From contig JABDJT010000270.1 in assembly GCA_013003335.1 (NCBI GenBank), positions 1-11,787 of the forward strand: DNA of 11,787 nucleotides. The letters run 5' to 3'. Of this stretch, positions 1-6,558 are shown piece by piece. The translations under genes and the position numbers were made by a program. Below the pieces are notes generated by a model. The model did not search any database. It saw only the letters and a program-made list of their open reading frames with translations, and was not told the origin of the DNA. Source of the stretch: Verrucomicrobiales bacterium (GTDB lineage Bacteria > Verrucomicrobiota > Verrucomicrobiia > Verrucomicrobiales > DEV007). Position 1 is the first letter of the stretch; each line of letters begins with the position of its first letter.

Positions 1-411
1 CTCTCGGCCGGCGAAGGCGCCAACATCACCAACACCGGCGAGATCGTGGCGCAGAACGCCGACGGATCCGGTGGCGAGATTTTGATTGATGGCGGAACCA
101 CCGGAACGGTGGATATCCAGAGTGGACGCGTCAGCGCCGATGGCCGCAGCGGTCGGAACGGCGGAAGCGTGACCGTCCTCGGGCGTGAAATTAATGTGGG
201 TCCGACGGCGGAAGTGACCGCGGACGGTCTCCGTGGCGGAACGATTCAGCTCGGAGCTCCCGGAACCACCAGCAGCCTGGATGTGCAGGGTAAAGTCAGT
301 GCCAGCGGCACGACGGTTGGCGGTGAAGTGAATTTGTATGGTGCGTCTGTCAGCGTGACCGGTGACGTTCTCGCAACCGGCGGAACGCAGGGTGGCCGGA
401 TCTCCGTGTAA
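1..411 (+). CDS. TpsA1, 5' part: filamentous-haemagglutinin-like TPS exoprotein, partial, ends at premature TAA
   Basis: The frame is open from the first base and ends at TAA 409-411, giving 136 residues of Gly/Val/Thr-rich beta-helix coil. It enters from the left: the N-terminus lies outside the window. Short motifs such as GGEILIDGG, GGSVTVLGREINV and GGTIQLG repeat about every 20-30 residues. They align with TpsA2 (bases about 10521-10856: GGRILIEA, GGEITILGEEINV, GGTIQVGG). From that alignment about 270 residues, including the signal peptide and TPS secretion domain, are missing upstream. The frame continues without a shift after the stop into the long reading frame ending at 6399, so this is the front of one large exoprotein and not a separate gene. 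If the stop is real, translation yields a secretable but short protein of about 400 residues. The homology call is firm; whether the piece is expressed is not known. Confidence 0.85.
   Translation, partial: LSAGEGANITNTGEIVAQNADGSGGEILIDGGTTGTVDIQSGRVSADGRSGRNGGSVTVLGREINVGPTAEVTADGLRGGTIQLGAPGTTSSLDVQGKVSASGTTVGGEVNLYGASVSVTGDVLATGGTQGGRISV
409..411 (+). other. In-frame TAA nonsense codon interrupting TpsA1
   Basis: TAA falls between the residues RISV and GETVSLGEGS. Both sides are in the same frame and no other stop occurs until 6397-6399. In the paralogue TpsA2 the aligned stretch reads GGLVTITGDV, with a Thr codon at 10854-10856 opposite the stop and gap-free similarity on both sides. 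Tyr, Gln, Lys, Glu, Leu or Ser codons are one base away from TAA. It is either a recent nonsense mutation, a readthrough site or a base-call error. No homopolymer or short tandem repeat at the site suggests phase variation. Confidence 0.9.
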
Positions 412-525
412 GGCGAAACGGTCTCCCTGGGCGAAGGCTCGATTCTCGATGCGAACGGAAATCTTCAGGGCGGCGCCATCATCGTCGATGGTGCGCAGTT
501 TACGACGGCCGGCGGAACGATCGAT

Positions 526-3500
526 GTGTCCTCCGCGATGAAGAACGGCGGTAGCGCGACCATCACCGGTGCCAATGTATTGCTTGGACGGGGATCGGTG
601 ATTGATGCCTCCGGTGAATTGCGCGGTGGAGCCGTGCGGGTTGGCGGTGGATTCCGCGGGAATGACCGGCTCGGTCTTCGCGAGTCCGATTCGACGGTCG
701 TGGAAGCGGATTCTTTGATCAACGTGGACAGTGAATACGGCAGTGCCGGCCTCGCGGTCGTCTGGTCGAACGGGAACACCCTTTTCCAGGGCGAAGTGAC
801 TGCTTCGTCCCGCGGAGCGATCGGGCGCGGTGGATTGATCGAGATTTCCGGTTTGGAAAAGCTGACGTATCGCGGCGTAGCTCACGCCCAGGCGGTGAGC
901 GGACGGACTGGAACACTCCTGTTTGATCCGGGCAATCTGAGCGTTGGCGGGGCAACTTCCGACGTTCCGGTGGCGGACATCAACCAGACCCTGCAGGGCG
1001 GAACCAGTGTCGTGATCCTGACCGAGGACGGAGATATCGCCTTTGATTCGCTGGGACAGGGCGGGGAAGACCAGGATGGAAACGCCCTGGCGGACCGCAA
1101 TATTGCAATCCAGTGGACGAACTCACTGGCCTCCTTCGGGGCGTTTGCCGGTGGAAACATTTTCGTGAACAACCACATCCGGACCTCCGGCCGCGGTTCC
1201 ATCAACCTGATTGCCGGCTGGGTTCTGCCGGACGGTTCGAAGACCGGCCTCGAGGCGGATTACGCAGCCCGGTTCTCCGATTTCGGACCACCCGGAGCGA
1301 CCTCGGCTCCGGCACTCGTGGGTGACCCGGCTCTGGTGTACGATGCACCGTTCCCGCCACTGGGAGACGACAAGGTGCAAAATGCATTCGATTACTATGT
1401 GGAAAACGGCCAGTTCGGTGACGGGGGATCGATCTTCATCGGGAACTCCGTGATGACCCGCCACGTGGAAGTCGGCAGTCGTTACGGGAATACCAACCTC
1501 GCGGCCGAGGGCGTGTTCGTCCGGGGATCGGATTCCAACAACATCAATCGCTATGCGCACCTCGGATTCAAGGACAGCGGGATGGTTTTCGCGCCTCGTT
1601 TGAACAATCAGGGTGGAATCATTCTCGATATGATCGACGGCTCCGGAAACTGGATCCTCAGTGATGGCGTCAACAATGCCGGAGCCATTGGCGATACCGT
1701 GGCCGGAGTCAACACACCGGTTGTGGCCATCGCCTGGCGACACGAGGTGGACAGGAACGGGGACGGCGTGCCGGACGGCGTCTACGGAGTCGACCACACC
1801 GGGGCCCGCACCGATACCTTCATTCCCTACGCCAATCACTTCAACAGTGCTTCCTCGGGGAATTACTGGTGGCAGCAGATCGATCCGGGCCAGGGACAGG
1901 CCGGCCAGGATGGAAGTGCTTTGACCGGTTTTATTGATCCATTGCTCCTCGGGAGCCGCCGTCCGGAAAACGGAGCCGGTCAGGACATCAACAACCGGGC
2001 GGACATCAACGTGATTGCCACCCGCAATGTGCAGGTGCAGTCGGGGTCCGGTCGCGATGGCAACTATGCGCAGATTGGTCACGGGGGATATACGAATGAC
2101 TGGGGCGGCACTTCCCGCACGGAACGTTCGACCGGTAGCGGTGATCCGGATGCCGGAAACTTCTCGATTGCGGGAATTGAACGGGGCCAGTTGGAGCGTC
2201 GCTGGAGTTTTAACGGTGCGACCAACGACCGGAGCGGGACTGCGATCGCCCGCCTCTCCGGGGTATTCGGAAATATCAACGTCCTCGCCGGGGTGAACAC
2301 CGGAGAAGAAATCGATATCAACCACGAATTCGGAACCGTGACCGCGACGGTGGACGCTGGCGGCAATGTATTCGTGCAGGCCAACCAGGCATTTGAAACC
2401 GGAAACCTTTCCAGCATGTCTTACGCCCAGATTGGTCACGGCGGCATCAGCCAGTTCGGTGAATTCTGGGGCGACATTCATGTGGAGGCAACCGGCGGGG
2501 TCACCCTGTTGGCCGGAACCGCAACCCGTTCGCACGCGGCGATCGGGCACACGAACAATGGTTACTCTTATTACAATGCGCCGGATAATGTCGACCAGCA
2601 GCTTCGCTTTTTCGCGACCACGACGGACCAGCGGAACCCGAACCTGAGACGGGGCGAGCTTTATTCAGTCAGCACGAACCCGAATCACGTTGGGCGAGCT
2701 ACGCTCACGACGGGATTTGATCCGATTATTGATCCTCCGGAAGCGTTGAACGGACAACGGGATGTGACCGGAACAGTGCAAACCGGAGCTGCGACCAATG
2801 GCGGGGATCAAACGGATGAAGTGATTCAGAATCCCCCGGCAGGCGGGAATGTCGGTCAGCCGGACAATGCAACGGGGCCTTACGGTCACGATGCAAATGA
2901 AGTGGATTTGGGTTACACGGGCGACCGCGGTCCGATCGATCTTTCCTTGTCCGGTGTTGAAACGGTGGAGGCCCTCGACGGCAGTGTGCAGTCCGGTTTC
3001 CACGGTGATGTAACCGTGATCGCCCACGAAGGCAATGTGACAGTGCAGGGGGCCAATTCGCCGGCCAACAACAATGCACGCCCTCGCGATCGGCGTTTCG
3101 CCGCGATCGGCCATGGTGGATCGAATTTCACTCAGTGGGTGGATGGATCCGGGTATAACGGCTCGGATCCCGTAAACGGCCAGATCGACAACGAAGATCG
3201 TGAGGTCGTCGTGTATGAAGTCAACGATGATTTCTCCGGATCGCGTTCCGTTTTCGGGAATATCGGTCAAGGAGGAGCCGGCACCGGGAACCAGGCCGAG
3301 CGGCCTCGACTGCCCACGTTCATGACGATCACCGGTGATATCAGCGTGCAGGCCGGCGGAAACGTCTTTGTGCAGGCCGGGAATGATATCTTCGACTACG
3401 CCCAGATCGGCCATGGCGGGTCGGAACTGGCAGACTACGAAACGTCTTCCTTTATCCTCGGTGATATTTCCGTGACGGGTGGGGGAAGCCTGCTCGTAAC

Positions 3501-6399
3501 CGGCGGGGGCACCGTTTCTCACGAGAGTAACCGGAACAATTTCGACATGCGATCATACGGGCAGATCGGTCACGGCGGTTATCGTGGCGGCATCATGGGT
3601 CTGTTCGGGGATATCGACGTGGAAATGGACGGCAGCATCCAGGTCAACGGGGGCGCATACCGCTTCAACTACGGCATGATCGGCCACGGCGGTCAGGAGA
3701 ACTACGCGCAGGTTGGCGGAGACTTCGTGCGGAACGAGAACTTCCTGAAAGACAATGTGTCGATCGATATCGAATCCCGGATCGATGCGAATGAGGCGTA
3801 TGTCGAAATTACCGATGGCATCAATGCCGGTGCCACGCTCAACGACGATCAGGACATGAGTGGTCGGACCAATTTCTTTGCCGGGACTGCCAGCACGACG
3901 GCAGGAAACGGGAGAAACACGGCCAATGTTCGCGTGGTCGCGGGAGGTAACATCACGCTGGATCACCTTCCCGAAGGAGTGAACATCAATGACGCGCAGC
4001 TCGCTGCAAACCGCACCGAGGGGAGCCGCACGGGACAGTCCTGGAGCCAGATCGGTCACGGCGGCATTGGTGAAGATGCCCTCAACGAGAACAATGCCGG
4101 AAACAATTTCGGTGACAAAGTGGCGAACATTTACGTGGAAGCTCTCGACGGAGACATCACGCTGAACAACGGCGGCGGTGGATCGATTTCGGGCGAGCGG
4201 TCGACCCGGATCGGTCACGGTTTCGTATCCGCAGCCGGCAACAGCCGGAACCCGGTGGAAGCGACCGAACTGGTTGGCGATATCACCGTGATCGCCTCCG
4301 GAAATATCACCGTCGATGCCACAGCCGGCGGCCCGAACGGTAACCCGCTCAATGGCGGTATCACAGGGATTCCATCTCAGCGGAGCCCGGTGGTGATCGG
4401 GCATGGTGGCATCACCGATTTGCGGAACGTGGTGGTTCTCAGCGACGGGGAAGATGTCCACGGAATTGCCGCATCGTCCGACATTTCGGTGACAGCCGGG
4501 AACAACATGTCGATCCTCGGCGGAGCAGGTGGGGAAGCCCCGGCCGGAAACGGGACCAACGTCTTTCGCGGCAGCTTTGCCCAGGTCGGCCACGGATTCA
4601 GTTCCCGCGGTGATGACCGCGCCGGACGGAATGGTGTTCCCACCGGATTCAACGGGGACATTACCGTCAACGTCACGAACGATTTGCGAGTGGAAGGAAA
4701 CCCGCTGGCGGCGATCGACATCGGATCGCTGACCGGCGGCCAGTTTATCTCGGCCAGCCACGGATTCGCCGCGATCGGCAACGGCGGGGTCAGTCTCGAT
4801 GCCCCGGCCACCGGTGACATTGGCGTGTATGTCGGAAACAATCTCGATTTGATCGCTCAGCAGCGCACCCAGGGCGTGGCTCCTTCAGCCGGGGGTTCCG
4901 GGAACGTGGCTTCCGCGGGTAACTTTGCCAAGATCGGTCACGTCGCCTTCGAAGACAACCTCTTCGATCCGCGGAACAACAACGACGTGGTATTGAACTC
5001 GAACCATTCCGGTGACATCACCGTGGTGGTCGCCAACGACTTCACCCTGCGGGGCGGAACCGAAACAACCGGCGATTTCACCCAGACCGGTATCGCCGGA
5101 GCCATTGCCCAGGTGGGTCATGGTGGGCCGAGTATCTCGGGGAACCTCGATGGGGACATCGTCGTCCTCGTCCAGAACAACCTGACCACATTTGACGGAG
5201 CCGAAGACCCGAATGTCCTTGGTGGAAACAACTACGTGATGATCGGTAACGGGGACTGGCTCCGTGATGGTACCGATCCGCTGTTCACGAGTTCCGCCGA
5301 TGGTAGCCGGCGGGGCGACATCAGCGTGGGAGTGGGTAATACAGCCAGCTTCCAGCACACCCTGGTCGGTCACGCCGATCCGGCAGTTCAGCCTCTCTCG
5401 TCCACCATTGACTCGGGAGATACCCGCATCGGGGTGAGCCGGAACTTCTCCTTCTTCGGAGGAACCGGCACGCTGAATGCGACCGAGGACTCGATCTTCA
5501 CGAGTGGCGGATACGGCAACAACGGGAATATGGAATTCTACATTCCGTCCCGGAGTCTCAACAACCTCGCGGCGGATAACACCACGCGGATCAACTCGGC
5601 TTCGACCGTTTACATCGACGAGGGTCCGGATTTCGGTCCGGATACCATCACGGGCGATCCGTTCGATCCGACTCAGGAGGAAATGGCCGGTCGGGACGAC
5701 GAGATTTATCTCCGCCCCGACCTGTGGTGGGACAACAACGGAATTTCCACGATTCCCGGTGGTGCGCCGTTCCCGACTTCCCTGGCAGAAGTACAGGGGG
5801 GAGCGATTGCGACAGTGGATGCTCCCGGCGGTCTGCCGAACCTGCAGAGCCTCAATCCGGGTGATCTCGGTGACAGCGGCTCTCCGGATTACCAGTTCGG
5901 CAACTCGGTGGGCAATTACACCATCTTCTACGATGCGATTCAGCCGGTCGGCACGACTCCGCCGGTGATCCCCGTGCCGGTGATTATCGAGGTCGAAATC
6001 CCGCCGGAACTCATTCCGCTGATCCCCTTCGATTTCTTTCCCTTCCTGTTCCTCGACAAGTACGACTCCTTTGACCGGGACGACGAAGGCCTGTTCGGCC
6101 TGACCGGACTGGGTGCGGACCGGGGCCTGTATGGCCTGCTCGGACTGGAAGAAACGGAAGAAGGCGAGGAAGAAGGCGTCACCGATACCGAACGCGCTCT
6201 CGACGATCTTTTCGGCGCCCGGAAGGATGAAAATTCCGAAGGTGAAGAAGAGGAAGAAGAAGAACGCGTCCAGGAGCGGCTCAGCCGTGCGGTGGGTCCG
6301 AACGGAGTGGTGTTCTACATCTACGACCCGCAGGGCAATCGCTATTCCAGCTTGCGCGTCTTTGGTGTAAACCAGGCGATCTTCGGACAGCTGGAATAA
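526..6399 (+). CDS. TpsA1, main part: large beta-helix TPS exoprotein/adhesin with IGHGG repeats and acidic C-terminus
   Basis: This is the bulk of TpsA1. It is coding-like from 412; the first in-frame start after the TAA is GTG 526, with no signal peptide, so it is probably a gene remnant or readthrough product and not an independent gene. Order of parts: beta-helix coils to about 860; a conserved TPS-exoprotein segment (WSNGNTLFQGEV, GGLIEISG, GTLLFDPGN, about 751-945) matched in TpsA2 at about 11209-11388; a module with VEVGSRYGNT near 1468 and YAHLGF near 1550; a calcium-loop-like DRNGDGVPD (1750-1776) and NYWWQQI near 1861; about 17 IGHGG-type turns (2074-5379); a Pro-rich stretch (5941-6030), an aromatic patch FDFFPFLFLDKY, an acidic tail (6148-6285, including seven consecutive Glu at 6244-6264) and the end VFYIYDPQGNRYSSLRVFG. 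I see no cysteine. The family role is surface adhesion or biofilm/contact; the ligand is unknown. Exoprotein class is sure, exact role is not. Confidence 0.85.
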   Translation: MSSAMKNGGSATITGANVLLGRGSVIDASGELRGGAVRVGGGFRGNDRLGLRESDSTVVEADSLINVDSEYGSAGLAVVWSNGNTLFQGEVTASSRGAIGRGGLIEISGLEKLTYRGVAHAQAVSGRTGTLLFDPGNLSVGGATSDVPVADINQTLQGGTSVVILTEDGDIAFDSLGQGGEDQDGNALADRNIAIQWTNSLASFGAFAGGNIFVNNHIRTSGRGSINLIAGWVLPDGSKTGLEADYAARFSDFGPPGATSAPALVGDPALVYDAPFPPLGDDKVQNAFDYYVENGQFGDGGSIFIGNSVMTRHVEVGSRYGNTNLAAEGVFVRGSDSNNINRYAHLGFKDSGMVFAPRLNNQGGIILDMIDGSGNWILSDGVNNAGAIGDTVAGVNTPVVAIAWRHEVDRNGDGVPDGVYGVDHTGARTDTFIPYANHFNSASSGNYWWQQIDPGQGQAGQDGSALTGFIDPLLLGSRRPENGAGQDINNRADINVIATRNVQVQSGSGRDGNYAQIGHGGYTNDWGGTSRTERSTGSGDPDAGNFSIAGIERGQLERRWSFNGATNDRSGTAIARLSGVFGNINVLAGVNTGEEIDINHEFGTVTATVDAGGNVFVQANQAFETGNLSSMSYAQIGHGGISQFGEFWGDIHVEATGGVTLLAGTATRSHAAIGHTNNGYSYYNAPDNVDQQLRFFATTTDQRNPNLRRGELYSVSTNPNHVGRATLTTGFDPIIDPPEALNGQRDVTGTVQTGAATNGGDQTDEVIQNPPAGGNVGQPDNATGPYGHDANEVDLGYTGDRGPIDLSLSGVETVEALDGSVQSGFHGDVTVIAHEGNVTVQGANSPANNNARPRDRRFAAIGHGGSNFTQWVDGSGYNGSDPVNGQIDNEDREVVVYEVNDDFSGSRSVFGNIGQGGAGTGNQAERPRLPTFMTITGDISVQAGGNVFVQAGNDIFDYAQIGHGGSELADYETSSFILGDISVTGGGSLLVTGGGTVSHESNRNNFDMRSYGQIGHGGYRGGIMGLFGDIDVEMDGSIQVNGGAYRFNYGMIGHGGQENYAQVGGDFVRNENFLKDNVSIDIESRIDANEAYVEITDGINAGATLNDDQDMSGRTNFFAGTASTTAGNGRNTANVRVVAGGNITLDHLPEGVNINDAQLAANRTEGSRTGQSWSQIGHGGIGEDALNENNAGNNFGDKVANIYVEALDGDITLNNGGGGSISGERSTRIGHGFVSAAGNSRNPVEATELVGDITVIASGNITVDATAGGPNGNPLNGGITGIPSQRSPVVIGHGGITDLRNVVVLSDGEDVHGIAASSDISVTAGNNMSILGGAGGEAPAGNGTNVFRGSFAQVGHGFSSRGDDRAGRNGVPTGFNGDITVNVTNDLRVEGNPLAAIDIGSLTGGQFISASHGFAAIGNGGVSLDAPATGDIGVYVGNNLDLIAQQRTQGVAPSAGGSGNVASAGNFAKIGHVAFEDNLFDPRNNNDVVLNSNHSGDITVVVANDFTLRGGTETTGDFTQTGIAGAIAQVGHGGPSISGNLDGDIVVLVQNNLTTFDGAEDPNVLGGNNYVMIGNGDWLRDGTDPLFTSSADGSRRGDISVGVGNTASFQHTLVGHADPAVQPLSSTIDSGDTRIGVSRNFSFFGGTGTLNATEDSIFTSGGYGNNGNMEFYIPSRSLNNLAADNTTRINSASTVYIDEGPDFGPDTITGDPFDPTQEEMAGRDDEIYLRPDLWWDNNGISTIPGGAPFPTSLAEVQGGAIATVDAPGGLPNLQSLNPGDLGDSGSPDYQFGNSVGNYTIFYDAIQPVGTTPPVIPVPVIIEVEIPPELIPLIPFDFFPFLFLDKYDSFDRDDEGLFGLTGLGADRGLYGLLGLEETEEGEEEGVTDTERALDDLFGARKDENSEGEEEEEEERVQERLSRAVGPNGVVFYIYDPQGNRYSSLRVFGVNQAIFGQLE
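2074..5379 (+). repeat. Array of about 17 diverged 'xAQIGHGG' beta-helix repeat units in TpsA1
   Basis: Imperfect copies of I/V-G-H/N/Q-G-G/F begin at 2074, 2431, 2542 (IGHTN), 3106, 3262 (IGQGG), 3406, 3565, 3679, 4051, 4210 (IGHGF), 4396, 4585 (VGHGF), 4774 (IGNGG), 4933 (IGHVA), 5113, 5242 (IGNGD) and 5365 (VGHAD). Most follow an aromatic or small residue plus A-Q/A-x (YAQ, FAA, YGQ, FAQ). Between them runs a strand pattern of the type GDIxVxAxGNxxLxAG. Spacing is mostly 37-63 residues, with gaps of 119, 188 and 124 where units seem to be missing, enlarged or replaced. At DNA level several copies share CAGATCGGYCAYGGCGG. The regular strand-turn pattern fits a right-handed beta-helix with a His-Gly turn per unit. 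Confidence 0.85.
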
Positions 6400-6429
6400 T
6401 TTCCATCCCTGGAAAATTCAAATTACAGG

Positions 6430-6462
6430 AAGCCCCTGCTCCACTGGATCAGGGGCTTTTTT
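6430..6462 (+). terminator. Intrinsic terminator after TpsA1
   Basis: A perfect 9-bp stem, AAGCCCCTG (6430-6438) with CAGGGGCTT (6450-6458), encloses an 11-base loop, and a run of six T (6457-6462) overlaps its 3' end. It starts 30 bases after the TpsA1 stop. A smaller hairpin, TTTCCA-TCCC-TGGAAA (6400-6415), sits between the stop codon and it. The position suggests that tpsA1 and tpsB are not simply co-transcribed at equal levels: TpsB would depend on readthrough or on a promoter in the 96 bases before 6559. Confidence 0.85.
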
Positions 6463-6558
6463 GTGCCCGGAAAAAAAGTGAATATTCGGCTTGCGATCCC
6501 CTCCAAACTCTCTCAGTATCCAAGGTTCAAACCGTCTCCGGACGGATTGTTCGAGGCT

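Noticed and set aside
1123..2550. Long open frame on the minus strand (475 codons) opposite TpsA1
   Set aside because: It mirrors the codon bias of the + strand beta-helix gene, has no recognisable domain and is rich in His/Val/Arg, as expected from reversed Gly/Asn/Thr codons.
3553..4761. Long open frame on the minus strand (402 codons) opposite the IGHGG array
   Set aside because: Same reason: it is an antisense shadow of a repetitive GC-rich gene, without domain or plausible start signals.
2074..5379. CRISPR-like or tandem DNA repeat array
   Set aside because: The repeats are diverged, in-frame protein turns with variable spacing inside one gene and do not form identical repeats with uniform spacers.
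6463..6558. Upstream GTG start that would lengthen TpsB by 32 residues
   Set aside because: The GTG directly follows the terminator T-run and would place a non-signal stretch before a clear signal peptide that begins at ATG 6559.
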